Assembly: GCA_000470535.1 (NCBI GenBank)
Contig: CBRG010000246.1
Span: forward strand, 1-52,873
Direction of reading: 5' to 3'
Source: Streptomyces sp. AW19M42
Lineage (GTDB): Bacteria; Actinomycetota; Actinomycetes; Streptomycetales; Streptomycetaceae
Length of the DNA: 52,873 nt
The notes under the pieces: model-generated
Database searches by the model: none
The model's input: the letters and a program-made list of their open reading frames with translations, nothing else
What the model was told of the DNA's origin: nothing
In this document: one piece after another, positions 42,460 to 52,249 of the stretch
How positions within the stretch are numbered: the first letter of the stretch is position 1
How the letters are laid out: the number at the start of each line of letters is the position of its first letter
Translations under genes and position numbers: made by a program

Positions 42460-42966
42460 TCAGGCGAGTTCGGCCAGGGAGCCCTCGTCGTTGCCCCGGC
42501 GCAAGGAGCGCAGCGGGCGGCCGGGTCGCCACACGCGGAGGACCAGGGTGTCGCCGCCCTCGATGCCGGTGTGCACCACCTCGGTCAGCTCCAGCCGGAA
42601 GAGGTGGAAGGGCTCCGGCGGCGCCACCTCCTCGACGAACCGGGCCAGCACCGCGGGCTCTGTCACCTCCGCCGCCCGGCCGGAGATCCGGGCGTCCCCG
42701 TCCGCCATCTCGGCGTCGGGGCCGGGGTTGGCGTGCACGGCGAAGCGGGGGTCCCGGCGCAGGTCCACTGCCTTGCGGGAGTTCGGCATCATGCCGAGGA
42801 ACGGCTCGCCCAGCCGGAACTCCACTTCGAGGCCGGTCACCCGGGGCGAACCGTCCTTGCGGAGGGTCGCCAGGACGTGGTGCTTGTACTGCTCGAAGCG
42901 CTGGCGCACGGTGTCGGCGAAGTCGGGTTCCGCGGTCCGGAAGTCCGCCCAGGAGTTCGTTGTCAT
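42460..42966 (-). CDS. Pyridoxamine 5'-phosphate oxidase-fold flavin/F420-type protein
   Basis: 168-residue split-barrel (PPOX-fold) protein binding FMN, F420 or haem; the exact reaction is unknown. Family features are the opening helix, VLATLRKDGSPRVTGLEVEF, FLGMMPNSRKAVDLRRDPRFAVH and the C-terminal FHLFRLELTEVV strand. It is cytosolic and of usual length. The gene stands alone between the KstR2-like regulator and the HutD gene, all on the same strand with gaps of 70 and 81 bp. Confidence 0.82.
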   Translation of the reverse strand: MTTNSWADFRTAEPDFADTVRQRFEQYKHHVLATLRKDGSPRVTGLEVEFRLGEPFLGMMPNSRKAVDLRRDPRFAVHANPGPDAEMADGDARISGRAAEVTEPAVLARFVEEVAPPEPFHLFRLELTEVVHTGIEGGDTLVLRVWRPGRPLRSLRRGNDEGSLAELA

Positions 42967-43047
42967 GGGTTCATCGAACTCCGTAAACCCGACAGCTTCT
43001 GTCCGGTTTCCTTCAGCGGTTGTCCCGGACCACCCGTTCGGATGCCG

Positions 43048-43653
43048 TCAGGTGCCGGCCACGGCTGTCCGCCGGCCGCCGGCCCCGTGTCCCGACAGCG
43101 TGATCAGCGCCGCGTACCCGTACGTCCGCAGCACGCACGACGCGCGGCCGTGCAGCGACACCGCGTCGTAGCGGCCGAGCGCGGTGTCCGTACCGTCGAT
43201 GACGGCGCCGTCCTCCAGCGCCACGACCAGCACCGCCCCGCCCTCGGGCGCCGTCGGCCGCAGGGTGCCGCGTACGACCGCCACCTCGGCCCGCGCGCGG
43301 TCCCTGCGGTACATCACGTTGAGGTTGACGACCGGGCCCGCCAGCAGCCGTCCGCCGGTCTCCACGTCGCCGGGGAAGTCGTGGGGCCAGTACGGCTCGT
43401 CGACGATGTGGTGCTCACCGTCCACCATGAGGTCCATCCCGGCGCCCTCCACCACGGTCAGGGTGCGGTCCACGCCGGGGAACGCGGAGAACGGCCCGTC
43501 CTGTGTGACGTCCGCGAGGCTGACCCGCCAGTCGAAGCCGTCGCCCGCCGGTCCCGGGGACGCGGCGATCTCGCGGGTGACTCCCCAGCCGTTCTTCCAG
43601 GGGACGGCGGCCCGGCCGGCCGCGCGCAGGATCCGGAACGCCTCGGAGGTCAT
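43048..43653 (-). CDS. HutD/Ves-family cupin protein
   Basis: 201-residue HutD/Ves family protein (a bicupin-like fold; Pseudomonas HutD sits in histidine-utilisation operons, and its role there is thought to be regulatory). FRILRAAGRAAVPWKNGWGVTREIAASP is the family hallmark, followed by FDWRVSLADVTQDGPFSAFPGVDRTLTVVEG and NLNVMYRR. No hut genes are adjacent. It has an ATG start at 43653 and is divergent from the rhomboid gene (138-bp gap). Confidence 0.85.
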   Translation of the reverse strand: MTSEAFRILRAAGRAAVPWKNGWGVTREIAASPGPAGDGFDWRVSLADVTQDGPFSAFPGVDRTLTVVEGAGMDLMVDGEHHIVDEPYWPHDFPGDVETGGRLLAGPVVNLNVMYRRDRARAEVAVVRGTLRPTAPEGGAVLVVALEDGAVIDGTDTALGRYDAVSLHGRASCVLRTYGYAALITLSGHGAGGRRTAVAGT

Positions 43654-43791
43654 GGGGGTGCTCCGGTCTCGACGGGGGCAGGGACGTCGAGCCTAGGGCC
43701 TGACGGTCCGGGCTCCCCGGAGGTTCGCTATCTTGATCGCCGCCGCCCCCCACCGGCCGCTCTTGCCCGTTCACCGATGAAGGAGCCGGCC

Positions 43792-44715
43792 ATGGAGGCC
43801 GCCATCACCACGTGCTACCGCCATCCCTCGTACGAGACGTATGTGAGCTGTACCCGTTGCGAGCGCTTCATCTGCCCCGACTGCATGCGCGAGGCCGCGG
43901 TCGGCCACCACTGCGTGGAGTGCGTGAAGGAGGGGCGGCGTTCGGTACGGCAGGCACGGACGGTCTTCGGCGGGGCGGTGGCCAGGAGCACGGTTCCGCT
44001 CGTCACCTGTGTACTGATGGGCCTGAACGTCCTGGTGTACCTGGCCGAGCTGGTGCGCCCGGGGATCGTGGACCGGTTCGGCATGACGGGTGCGGAACTG
44101 ACCGGTCCGGACGGCGTCAGGTACCTCTACGAGAGCGGCGGTATCCCCGGCTTCGACGTGACCGGGGTGGTGGGCGGTGAGTGGTACCGGCTGCTGACCG
44201 GCGCCTTCCTGCATCTGCCGCCCGGCGGGTCCACCCTCGGTTCGGTGCCGTTCGGGGTGCTGCACATCGTCTTCAACATGTACGCGCTGTGGAACCTGGG
44301 CCGGGTCGTCGAGGAGCAGGTGGGGCGGGTCCGCTTCCTCGCGCTGTACCTGCTGTCCGCGCTGGGCGGTTCGGTGCTGGTGTACCTGATCGCGCCGTTG
44401 GACACCTCGGTGGGCGCCTCCGGCGCGGTCTTCGGGCTCGCGGCGGCCTTCTACGTGATCAGCCGGCGGCTGGGCCGGGACATGCACGCGGTGAACAGGT
44501 TCCTGGCCGGGTTCCTGGTGTGGATGGTGGTCTCGGCCGGGTTCACCTCGTGGCAGGGCCATCTGGGCGGGCTGCTGACCGGTGCGCTCGTGACGGTGGT
44601 CTACGCGTACGCCCCGGCGGAGCGCCGTACCTCGGTCCAGGCCGCCGGGTGTGTGGTGCTGTTCGCGGTGCTGGTGCTGCTGGTGGTCCTCAAGACGTCG
44701 GCGCTGACGGGCTGA
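43792..44715 (+). CDS. Rhomboid intramembrane serine protease with N-terminal zinc finger
   Basis: 307 residues. The cytosolic N-terminus has a B-box-like zinc finger (C8, H11, C20, C23, C28, C31, H39/H40, C41, C44), then a rhomboid domain with six or seven spans. Catalytic Ser210 lies in GASGAVFG and His257 in WQGHLGGLLTG. HIVFNMYALWNLG is the conserved H-x-x-x-N segment. The enzyme cuts transmembrane substrates within the bilayer; the substrate is unknown. AAGGAG at 43780-43785 is placed 6 bp before the ATG. This zinc-finger/rhomboid fusion is, from memory, a common actinobacterial form. It is convergent with gltD. Confidence 0.92.
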   Translation: MEAAITTCYRHPSYETYVSCTRCERFICPDCMREAAVGHHCVECVKEGRRSVRQARTVFGGAVARSTVPLVTCVLMGLNVLVYLAELVRPGIVDRFGMTGAELTGPDGVRYLYESGGIPGFDVTGVVGGEWYRLLTGAFLHLPPGGSTLGSVPFGVLHIVFNMYALWNLGRVVEEQVGRVRFLALYLLSALGGSVLVYLIAPLDTSVGASGAVFGLAAAFYVISRRLGRDMHAVNRFLAGFLVWMVVSAGFTSWQGHLGGLLTGALVTVVYAYAPAERRTSVQAAGCVVLFAVLVLLVVLKTSALTG

Positions 44716-44739
44716 GCGTGCCCGGCCCGGGACGCGCCA

Positions 44740-44808
44740 CGGCGCCTGCCGAATCGTCCGGTCGGGGACGGGCAGGCGCCGCGTTCAGTTCCGTACGCCT
44801 TTGTACGG
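44740..44808. terminator. Terminator between rhomboid and gltD
   Basis: CGGCGCCTGCC (44740-44750) pairs with GGCAGGCGCCG (44771-44781), with CGTCC/GGACG pairing inside. A second small hairpin, CCGTAC/GTACGG (44791-44796 / 44803-44808), lies toward gltD. It serves both convergent genes. Confidence 0.75.
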
Positions 44809-44826
44809 GACGTCTGTGTGCCGCGA

Positions 44827-46287
44827 TCAGACCATCATGGAACGGTCCGTCGGGCGGATCGGGGCCGGCAGTGCGCTGGCCCCGGTGAGGAAGCGGTCCA
44901 CACCGCGTGCCGCGGAGCGGCCCTCGGCGATGGCCCACACGATGAGGGACTGGCCTCGGCCGGCGTCACCGGCGACGAAGACGCCGTCCACGTTCGTAGC
45001 GTACTGGTCGTCGCGGGCGACGTTGCCACGGGCGTCGAGTTCCACGCCGAACTGCTGGACGAGGCCGTTGGCCTGGTCGGTGCCGGTGAAGCCCATGGCG
45101 AGGGTGACCAGCTGCGCGGGGATGACCCGCTCGGTGCCGGGCTTCTGCTCCAGCTTCCCGTCCTTGAACTCCACCTCGGCGAGGTGCAGCGACTGGACGT
45201 CGCCGTTCTCGTCACCCTCGAAGTGGGTGGTGGAGACGGAGTAGACCCGCTCGCCGCCCTCCTCGTGCGCGGAGGTGACCTTGTAGAGCACGGGGAAGGT
45301 CGGCCAGGGCTGGTTGGTGTTCCGGTCCTCGCCGGGCCTGGGCATGATCTCCAGCTGCGTGACGGAGAGCGCGCCCTGCCGGTGGGCGGTGCCGACGCAG
45401 TCGGCGCCGGTGTCCCCGCCGCCGATGACGACGACGTGCTTGCCCTCCGCGGTGATCGGGGAGACCGTCAGGTCGCCCTCCTGCACCTTGTTGGCGAGCG
45501 GGAGGTACTCCATCGCGAAGTGCACGCCGTTCAGCTCGCGGCCCGGGACGGGCAGATCGCGGGAGACGGTGGCACCGGCGGCGATGACGACGGCGTCGTG
45601 GCGGCGGCGCAGCTTGGCGGCGTCGATGTCCTTGCCGACCTCGACCTCGGTGCGGAACTTGGTGCCCTCCGCGCGCATCTGCTCGATGCGGCGGTTGATG
45701 TGCGACTTCTCCATCTTGAACTCGGGGATGCCGTACCGCAGGAGGCCCCCGATGCGGTCCGCCCGCTCGTAGACGGCGACCGTGTGGCCGGCCCGGGTCA
45801 GCTGCTGGGCGGCGGCGAGTCCGGCCGGGCCGGAGCCGATGACGGCCACGGTCTTGCCGGAGAGGCGCTCGGGCGGCTGCGGGGTGACGTCGCCCCGGTC
45901 CCACGCCTGGTCGATGATCGAGACTTCGACGTTCTTGATGGTGACGGCCGGCTGGTTGATGCCGAGCACGCACGCCGACTCGCACGGGGCGGGGCAGAGC
46001 CGCCCGGTGAACTCCGGGAAGTTGTTCGTGGCGTGCAGGCGCTCGGACGCGGCCGTCCAGTCCTCGCGGTAGGCGTAGTCGTTCCACTCGGGGATGAGGT
46101 TTCCGAGCGGGCAGCCCTGGTGGCAGAACGGGATGCCGCAGTCCATGCAGCGGCCGGCCTGCTTGCTGATGATCGGGAGCAGCGAGCCCGGAACGTAGAC
46201 CTCGTTCCAGTCCTTGACGCGCTCGTCGACGGGGCGGGTCTTGGCGGCTTCGCGGCCGGTGGTCAGGAAGCCCTTGGGGTCAGCCAT
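44827..46287 (-). CDS. gltD: Glutamate synthase (NADPH) small subunit
   Basis: 486-residue beta subunit of NADPH-GOGAT: it takes electrons from NADPH via FAD to the large subunit, which makes two glutamates from glutamine and 2-oxoglutarate. Iron-sulfur cysteines are C47, C50, C55, C59 ([13 protein letters not shown]) and C98, C102, C106. The FAD site is [15 protein letters not shown] and the NADPH site [17 protein letters not shown]. The C-terminal FAD closure is [18 protein letters not shown]. The length is normal. It begins 8 bp inside the 3' end of gltB, so the subunits are coupled. Confidence 0.97.
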   Translation of the reverse strand: MADPKGFLTTGREAAKTRPVDERVKDWNEVYVPGSLLPIISKQAGRCMDCGIPFCHQGCPLGNLIPEWNDYAYREDWTAASERLHATNNFPEFTGRLCPAPCESACVLGINQPAVTIKNVEVSIIDQAWDRGDVTPQPPERLSGKTVAVIGSGPAGLAAAQQLTRAGHTVAVYERADRIGGLLRYGIPEFKMEKSHINRRIEQMRAEGTKFRTEVEVGKDIDAAKLRRRHDAVVIAAGATVSRDLPVPGRELNGVHFAMEYLPLANKVQEGDLTVSPITAEGKHVVVIGGGDTGADCVGTAHRQGALSVTQLEIMPRPGEDRNTNQPWPTFPVLYKVTSAHEEGGERVYSVSTTHFEGDENGDVQSLHLAEVEFKDGKLEQKPGTERVIPAQLVTLAMGFTGTDQANGLVQQFGVELDARGNVARDDQYATNVDGVFVAGDAGRGQSLIVWAIAEGRSAARGVDRFLTGASALPAPIRPTDRSMMV

Positions 46288-49200
46288 TGGTCGCCGCCTC
46301 CATCATCTTCTCGGTGGTCTCCTGCTCGGAGAGACCGGCGAGCTCAGCGGCGTCCTTGGCGGCGAGCACTGCCTTGTAGGTGGACGGGATGATCTTGCTG
46401 AAGCGGGTCACGGCGGTGTCCCACTCGGCGAGGAGCTTCTCGGCGACCGTGGATCCGGTCTCCTCCTGGTGGCGGCGCACGACATCGTGCAGCCACTGCT
46501 TGTCGGTGTCGGAGAGTTCCTCGACGGCGCCGAGGTTCCCGACGTTGACGTGGTCGCGCTTGAGGTCGATGACGTACGCGACGCCGCCCGACATGCCGGC
46601 CGCGAAGTTGCGTCCGGTCTCACCGAGGACGACGGCGTGTCCGCCGGTCATGTACTCGCAGCCGTGGTCGCCCACGCCTTCGGAGACGACGGTGGCGCCG
46701 GAGTTGCGGACGCAGAACCGCTCGCCGGTCCGGCCGCGAAGGAACAGTTCGCCGCCGGTGGCGCCGTAGGCGATGGTGTTGCCCGCGATGGTGGAGTACT
46801 CCGCGAGGTGGTCGGCGCCGCGGTCGGGGCGGACGATGACGCGGCCGCCGGAGAGGCCCTTGCCGACGTAGTCGTTGGCGTCGCCCTCCAGGCGCAGCGT
46901 CACACCACCGGGGAGGAAGGCGCCGAAGGACTGGCCCGCGGAGCCGGTGAAGGTGATGTCGATGGTGTCCTCGGGCAGGCCCGCACCGCCGAACTTCTTC
47001 GTGACCTCGTGGCCGAGCATGGTGCCGACGGTCCGGTTGATGTTGCGGATCGCGATCTGCGCGCGGACCGGCAGGGCGGCCTCGGCGCTGTCGGCCTTCA
47101 GGGCGTCGGCGGCGAGCTTGATCAGCTCGTTGTCCAGCGCCTTGTCCAGTCCGTGGTCCTGCTCCGCGATCTGGTGGCGGACGGCGCCGTCGGCCAGCTC
47201 GGGGACGTGGAACAGCGGGGCGAGGTCGAGGCCCTGGGCCTTCCAGTGCGTGATCGCCCGGTCGGTGTCGAGCAGCTCGGCGTGGCCGACGGCCTCCTCG
47301 ATCGTCCGGAAGCCGAGCTCGGCGAGGATCTCGCGGACTTCCTGGGCGATGAACTCGAAGAAGTTGACGATGTACTCGGCCTTGCCGGAGAAGCGGTCCC
47401 GCAGGACCGGGTTCTGGGTGGCGATGCCGACGGGGCAGGTGTCCAGGTGGCAGACGCGCATCATGACGCAGCCGGAGACGACGAGCGGCGCGGTCGCGAA
47501 ACCGAACTCCTCGGCGCCCAGCAGTGCGGCGATGACGACGTCGCGGCCGGTCTTGAGCTGGCCGTCGGTCTGTACGACGATGCGGTCGCGCAGGCCGTTG
47601 AGCAGGAGCGTCTGCTGGGTCTCGGCGAGGCCGAGCTCCCAGGGGCCGCCCGCGTGCTTCAGCGAGGTCAGCGGGGAGGCGCCCGTTCCGCCGTCGTGGC
47701 CGGAGATGAGGACGACGTCCGCGTGTGCCTTGGAGACACCGGCGGCGACCGTGCCGACGCCGACCTCGGAGACCAGCTTCACGTGGATGCGGGCCGCCGG
47801 GTTGGCGTTCTTGAGGTCGTGGATCAGCTGAGCCAGGTCCTCGATGGAGTAGATGTCGTGGTGCGGCGGCGGGGAGATCAGGCCGACACCGGGGGTCGAG
47901 TGCCGGGTCTTGGCGACCCACGGGTAGACCTTGTGGCCGGGCAGCTGGCCGCCCTCGCCGGGCTTGGCGCCCTGGGCCATCTTGATCTGGATGTCGTCCG
48001 CGTTGACCAGGTACTCGCTGGTGACACCGAAGCGGCCGGAGGCGACCTGCTTGATGGAGGAGCGGCGCGCCGGGTCGTAGAGCCGGTCGGCGTCCTCGCC
48101 GCCCTCGCCGGTGTTGGACTTGCCGCCCAGCTGGTTCATGGCGATGGCGAGGGTCTCGTGCGCCTCGCGGGAGATCGAGCCGTAGGACATGGCGCCGGTG
48201 GAGAAGCGCTTGACCAGGTCGGAGACGGACTCGACCTCTTCGATGTCGATGGCCTCGCGGTCCGAGGTGAAGCCGAACAGGCCGCGGAGCGTCATCAGCC
48301 GCTCGGACTGCTCGTTCACCCGGCCCGTGTACTGCTTGAAGATGTCGTAGCGGCGGTTGCGGGTGGCGTGCTGGAGGCGGAAGACCGTCTCCGGGTCGAA
48401 CAGGTGCGGTTCGCCCTCGCGGCGCCACTGGTACTCGCCGCCGATCTCCAGTGCGCGGTGCGAGGCGGAGATGCCGGTGGCCGGGTAGCCCTTGGCGTGC
48501 CGGGCGGCGACCTCCTTGGCGACGACGTCGAGTCCGGCGCCGCCGATCTTGGTGGCGGTGCCGTTGAAGTACCGGTCGACGAAGGACTGGTCGAGGCCGA
48601 CGGCCTCGAAGACCTGAGCGCCCCGGTAGGAGGCGACGGTGGAGATGCCCATCTTGGACATCACCTTCAGGACGCCCTTGCCCAGTGCGTAGATCAGGTT
48701 GCGGATGGCCTGCTCGGCCTCGATGCCCTCGATGAAGGTGCCGGCCCGGACCAGGTCCTCGACGGACTCCATGGCCAGGTACGGGTTGACCGCGGCGGCG
48801 CCGAAGCCGATCAGCAGTGCGACGTGGTGGACCTCGCGGACGTCACCGGCCTCGACCAGCAGGCCCACCTGGGTGCGCTGCTTGGTGCGGATGAGGTGGT
48901 GGTGGACGGCCGAGGTGAGCAGCAGCGAGGGGATCGGTGCGTGCTCGGCGTCGGAGTGCCGGTCGGACAGGACGATCAGGCGGGCGCCGTCCTCGATGGC
49001 GGCGTCGACCTCGGTACAGATCTCCTCGATCCGCGCGGCCAGCGCCTCGCCGCCGCCGCCGACCCGGTAGAGGCCGGAGAGCGTGGCGGCCTTCATGCCC
49101 GGCATGTCGCCGTCGGCGTTGATGTGTATGAGCTTGGCCAGCTCGTCGTTGTCGATCACCGGGAACGGCAGCGTGACGCTGCGGCAGGCCGCGGCGGTCG

Positions 49201-50839
49201 GCTCCAGGATGTTGCCGGCCGGGCCGAGCGTGGAGCGCAGGGAGGTGACGAGCTCCTCGCGGATGGCGTCCAGCGGCGGGTTGGTGACCTGGGCGAACAG
49301 CTGGGTGAAGTAGTCGAAGAGCAGCCGGGGCCGGGCGGACAGCGCGGCGATCGGGGAGTCCGTGCCCATGGAGCCGAGCGGTTCGCCGGCGGTGCGGGCC
49401 ATCGGGGCGAGGATGACGCGGAGCTCTTCCTCGGTGTAGCCGAAGGTCTGCTGGCGGCGGGTGACGGAGGCGTGCGTGTGGACGATGTGCTCCCGCTCGG
49501 GGAGGTCCTCCAGCTCGATCTCGCCGGTTTCCAGCCACTCCTGGTAGGGCTGCTCCGCGGCGAGGGACGCCTTGATCTCGTCGTCCTCGATGATGCGGTG
49601 TTCCGCGGTGTCGACGAGGAACATCTTGCCGGGCTGCAGGCGGCCCTTGCGGACGACCTTGGCGGGGTCGATGTCCAGGACGCCGACCTCGGAGGAGAGC
49701 ACGACGAGTCCGTCGTCGGTGACCCAGTAGCGGCCGGGGCGCAGACCGTTGCGGTCGAGGACCGCGCCGACCTGGACGCCGTCGGTGAAGGTGACGCAGG
49801 CCGGGCCGTCCCAGGGCTCCATCATCGTGGAGTGGTACTGGTAGAAGGCACGCCGGGCGGGCTCCATGGAGGCGTGGTTCTCCCATGCCTCGGGGACCAT
49901 CATCAGCACCGAGTGCGGCAGCGAGCGGCCGCCGAGGTGGAGCAGCTCCAGGACCTCGTCGAAGGAGGCCGAGTCGGAGGCGTCCGGCGTGCATACGGGG
50001 AAGATCCGGTCCAGCTGCTCCGTGCCGAAGAGGCTGGAGGCGAGCTGGGACTCGCGGGCCTTCATCCAGTTGCGGTTGCCCTTGACCGTGTTGATCTCGC
50101 CGTTGTGCGCGACGAAGCGGTACGGGTGGGCGAGTGGCCAGCTCGGGAAGGTGTTGGTGGAGAAGCGCGAGTGGACCAGCGCGACCGTGGTGGCGAACCG
50201 GGCGTCGGAGAGGTCCGGGAAGAACGGCTCCAGCTGCCCGGTGGTGAGCATGCCCTTGTAGACGACCGTGCGGGCGGAGAGCGACGGGAAGTAGACCCCG
50301 GTCTCACGCTCGGCGCGCTTGCGCAGCACGAAGGCCTTGCGGTCCAGGACGATCCCGGTGCTCTCGCCGTCCGCGACGAAGAGCTGCCGGAAATCGGGCA
50401 TGGTGGCGCGGGCGCCCTTGCCGAGGATGTCGGGGGTGACCGGGACGTCGCGCCAGCCGAGGACCTTGAGACCCTCTTCGGCGGCGATCTCCTCAAGGCC
50501 CCGGACGGCCGCTGTGGAGTCGTCCGCGGGCAGGAATGCGATGCCGACGGCGTAGGCACCGGCCTCGGGGAGGTCGAAGGGAACCTCTGCGCACAGGAAG
50601 GCGTCCGGTACCTGGAGCAGGATTCCGGCGCCGTCACCGGAGTCGGGCTCGGATCCGGTGGCGCCTCGGTGTTCGAGATTGCGCAGTACGGTCAGCGCCT
50701 GCTCCACCAGCTCGTGGCCGGCCACACCGGTCAGAGTGGCCACGAACCCGACGCCACAGGCGTCGTGCTCGTTGCGGGGGTCGTACATCCCCTGCTGGGC
50801 GGGGCGACCGTCCATGGGCGACCAGGCGTCGGTGCGCAT
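46280..50839 (-). CDS. gltB: Glutamate synthase (NADPH) large subunit
   Basis: 1519-residue alpha subunit. A short propeptide precedes Cys28 (EHDACGVGF), the N-terminal nucleophile of the glutaminase domain (28-430). The FMN/synthase domain has the 3Fe-4S cysteines in [19 protein letters not shown], and the C-terminal beta-helix domain ([36 protein letters not shown]) is complete. Ammonia released from glutamine tunnels to the synthase site. The start at 50839 gives the 27-residue propeptide; an in-frame ATG eight codons later is possible. The 400-bp upstream region holds palindromes that may control the operon. Confidence 0.97.
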   Translation of the reverse strand: MRTDAWSPMDGRPAQQGMYDPRNEHDACGVGFVATLTGVAGHELVEQALTVLRNLEHRGATGSEPDSGDGAGILLQVPDAFLCAEVPFDLPEAGAYAVGIAFLPADDSTAAVRGLEEIAAEEGLKVLGWRDVPVTPDILGKGARATMPDFRQLFVADGESTGIVLDRKAFVLRKRAERETGVYFPSLSARTVVYKGMLTTGQLEPFFPDLSDARFATTVALVHSRFSTNTFPSWPLAHPYRFVAHNGEINTVKGNRNWMKARESQLASSLFGTEQLDRIFPVCTPDASDSASFDEVLELLHLGGRSLPHSVLMMVPEAWENHASMEPARRAFYQYHSTMMEPWDGPACVTFTDGVQVGAVLDRNGLRPGRYWVTDDGLVVLSSEVGVLDIDPAKVVRKGRLQPGKMFLVDTAEHRIIEDDEIKASLAAEQPYQEWLETGEIELEDLPEREHIVHTHASVTRRQQTFGYTEEELRVILAPMARTAGEPLGSMGTDSPIAALSARPRLLFDYFTQLFAQVTNPPLDAIREELVTSLRSTLGPAGNILEPTAAACRSVTLPFPVIDNDELAKLIHINADGDMPGMKAATLSGLYRVGGGGEALAARIEEICTEVDAAIEDGARLIVLSDRHSDAEHAPIPSLLLTSAVHHHLIRTKQRTQVGLLVEAGDVREVHHVALLIGFGAAAVNPYLAMESVEDLVRAGTFIEGIEAEQAIRNLIYALGKGVLKVMSKMGISTVASYRGAQVFEAVGLDQSFVDRYFNGTATKIGGAGLDVVAKEVAARHAKGYPATGISASHRALEIGGEYQWRREGEPHLFDPETVFRLQHATRNRRYDIFKQYTGRVNEQSERLMTLRGLFGFTSDREAIDIEEVESVSDLVKRFSTGAMSYGSISREAHETLAIAMNQLGGKSNTGEGGEDADRLYDPARRSSIKQVASGRFGVTSEYLVNADDIQIKMAQGAKPGEGGQLPGHKVYPWVAKTRHSTPGVGLISPPPHHDIYSIEDLAQLIHDLKNANPAARIHVKLVSEVGVGTVAAGVSKAHADVVLISGHDGGTGASPLTSLKHAGGPWELGLAETQQTLLLNGLRDRIVVQTDGQLKTGRDVVIAALLGAEEFGFATAPLVVSGCVMMRVCHLDTCPVGIATQNPVLRDRFSGKAEYIVNFFEFIAQEVREILAELGFRTIEEAVGHAELLDTDRAITHWKAQGLDLAPLFHVPELADGAVRHQIAEQDHGLDKALDNELIKLAADALKADSAEAALPVRAQIAIRNINRTVGTMLGHEVTKKFGGAGLPEDTIDITFTGSAGQSFGAFLPGGVTLRLEGDANDYVGKGLSGGRVIVRPDRGADHLAEYSTIAGNTIAYGATGGELFLRGRTGERFCVRNSGATVVSEGVGDHGCEYMTGGHAVVLGETGRNFAAGMSGGVAYVIDLKRDHVNVGNLGAVEELSDTDKQWLHDVVRRHQEETGSTVAEKLLAEWDTAVTRFSKIIPSTYKAVLAAKDAAELAGLSEQETTEKMMEAATNG

Positions 50840-50893
50840 CGGCTCTCCCGTCGTCGTCGTGGCATATGAGCAGCCGAGGGACGACGTTGGCCC

Positions 50894-50942
50894 TCTGCGA
50901 AATTTCGTGCAGATTACATGATGGGACGCTTCTCAAGAAGCG
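50894..50942. promoter_or_regulatory. Palindromes in the gltB promoter region
   Basis: CGAAATTTCG (50898-50907) sits within TCTGC...GCAGA arms (50894-50898 / 50909-50913), 55 bp above the gltB start. CGCTTCTCAAGAAGCG (50927-50942) follows. The A/T-rich core is unusual in this G+C-rich DNA and resembles Lrp/AsnC-type sites; the regulator is not known. Confidence 0.5.
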
Positions 50943-51062
50943 GATAGCTCGTTCCAACATACGGACACCGCTGATGGCGGTGGAGGGGGTCGCAGTCGGA
51001 GGATCGGCGCCCGGGAGACCGCAGAGAGCAGGCGTCGTTGCCTGCGGTGTCTACGGCTCATG

Positions 51063-51114
51063 CCCGGCGGAAGCGAAAACGAAACCGCCGGGTAATGACT
51101 ACTTATGTGTAGTC
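51063..51114. promoter_or_regulatory. Two hairpins far upstream of gltB
   Basis: CCCGGCGG/CCGCCGGG (51063-51070 / 51085-51092) is followed by GACTAC-TTATGT-GTAGTC (51097-51114). They lie in the 412-bp gap 50840-51251, which has no gene. They could be operator sites or, if transcription starts above them, part of a structured gltB leader. Confidence 0.4.
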
Positions 51115-51201
51115 CTGCATAGAGTCTCATTTTACGTCGTGCGAGGCCGTTCCGCCCAGTGGCGGTGATCAGGACGTACGTCACACGGATGACGCACACG
51201 T

Positions 51202-51237
51202 TACGGGCCGGGATCGTGGTTCCGATCCCGGCCCGTA
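51202..51237 (-). terminator. Terminator after the VIT1-type transporter gene
   Basis: Perfect 15-bp stem TACGGGCCGGGATCG (51202-51216) / 51223-51237 with a 6-nt loop, 14 bp beyond the stop of the transporter gene. Confidence 0.88.
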
Positions 51238-51251
51238 CCAGCGTGAGCGGC

Positions 51252-51986
51252 TCAGCCGCCGACCGCGACGCCGAACAGCATGCCCAGGCCGTAGGTGAGC
51301 GCGGCCGCCGCGCCACCGAGCACCAGCTGTCGCAGTCCGCTGAACCACCAGCTGCGGGCCGTGACCCGGGCCACCACCGCGCCGCAGCCGAAGAGGCCGA
51401 TCAGGGCCAGCAGCACGGCCGGCCACAGCGCGTCCGCGCCGAGCAGGTACGGCAGCAGGGGCAGCAGGGCGCCCAGCGCGAAGGCCCCGAACGAGGAGAC
51501 GGCGGCGACGAGCGGCGAGGGCAGGTCGCCCGGGTCGATGCCGAGCTCCTCGCGGGCGTGGATCTCCAGGGCCTGCTCCGGGTCGCGCGACAGCTGCCGG
51601 GCGACCTCGCGGGCGAGGGCGGAGTCGACGCCCCGGGACTCGTAGAGCTCGGCGAGCTCCCGCTCCTCGTCCAGCGGATGCTTGCGCAACTCCCTCCGCT
51701 CGACGTCGAGTTCGGCCTCCACCAGCTCGCGCTGGGAGGCGACGGAGGTGTACTCGCCGGCCGCCATCGAGAAGGCCCCGGCGGCCAGTCCGGCCAGTCC
51801 GGTGATCACGATCGTGCGGTGCGAGACATCACCGCCCGCGACCCCGGTCATCAGGGCGAGGTTCGAGACCAGACCGTCCATGGCGCCGAAGACCGCGGGC
51901 CGCAGCCAGCCACCGTTCACATCGCGGTGGGTGTGGTTGTCCCGGTGCGCCTCGTGCAGTACGGCGTCGGTCTCGATGATGGACAC
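51252..51986 (-). CDS. VIT1/CCC1-type iron/manganese transporter
   Basis: 244-residue membrane protein of the VIT1/CCC1 family, which moves Fe(II) or Mn(II) out of the cytosol or into stores. The N-terminal LRPAVFGAMDGLVSNLALMTGVAGG is the family signature, followed by GAFSMAAGEYTSVASQRELVEAELDVERRELRKHP, where the acidic helix forms the metal-binding domain. Three further spans lie in the C-terminal half (about 165-240), giving the usual five. AGAAGGGGAGA precedes the ATG. The promoter region toward the ADP-ribosylglycohydrolase gene contains a very long hairpin. Confidence 0.92.
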   Translation of the reverse strand: MSIIETDAVLHEAHRDNHTHRDVNGGWLRPAVFGAMDGLVSNLALMTGVAGGDVSHRTIVITGLAGLAAGAFSMAAGEYTSVASQRELVEAELDVERRELRKHPLDEERELAELYESRGVDSALAREVARQLSRDPEQALEIHAREELGIDPGDLPSPLVAAVSSFGAFALGALLPLLPYLLGADALWPAVLLALIGLFGCGAVVARVTARSWWFSGLRQLVLGGAAAALTYGLGMLFGVAVGG

Positions 51987-52070
51987 AGCTCTCCCCTTCT
52001 CCCGGAGCGGCGTTCACCGCTCCGGCCCCGTTCGGCACCATCGAAAGTACGCACGAAAAACAGCCCCCGC

Positions 52071-52130
52071 CAGCAAGGCAGGCCGTACTTACCACTGTCT
52101 GTGACCAGGTAGGTACGGCTTGCCTTGCTG
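52071..52130. repeat. Long hairpin in the divergent VIT1 / ADP-ribosylglycohydrolase promoter region
   Basis: 23-bp arms (52071-52093 and 52108-52130, outer sequence CAGCAAGGCA / TGCCTTGCTG) with a 14-nt loop. Only two positions mismatch, and both can be G-U pairs in RNA of one strand. It stands 85 bp above the transporter start and 120 bp above the hydrolase start. Confidence 0.8.
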
Positions 52131-52249
52131 TCCGAAGGCCGTCATCCGAGTGGCCCTTTTGTAGCGGTTAACGGCCTCTGTCCCGGCTCCGCGTGGCACA
52201 GATCCCACAGGTACGAGAACTGGCTCGGTACGAGCGAAGGGTCGACGCG

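Noticed and set aside
42286..43791. Upstream in-frame extension of the rhomboid gene
   Set aside because: Antisense to the PPOX and HutD genes; AAGGAG sits 6 bp before the ATG at 43792.
46214..50869. Very long open frame antisense to gltB
   Set aside because: The composition is a shadow of a G+C-rich gene (runs of Val/Gly/Asp/Leu, no domain), while gltB on the other strand has every expected motif.
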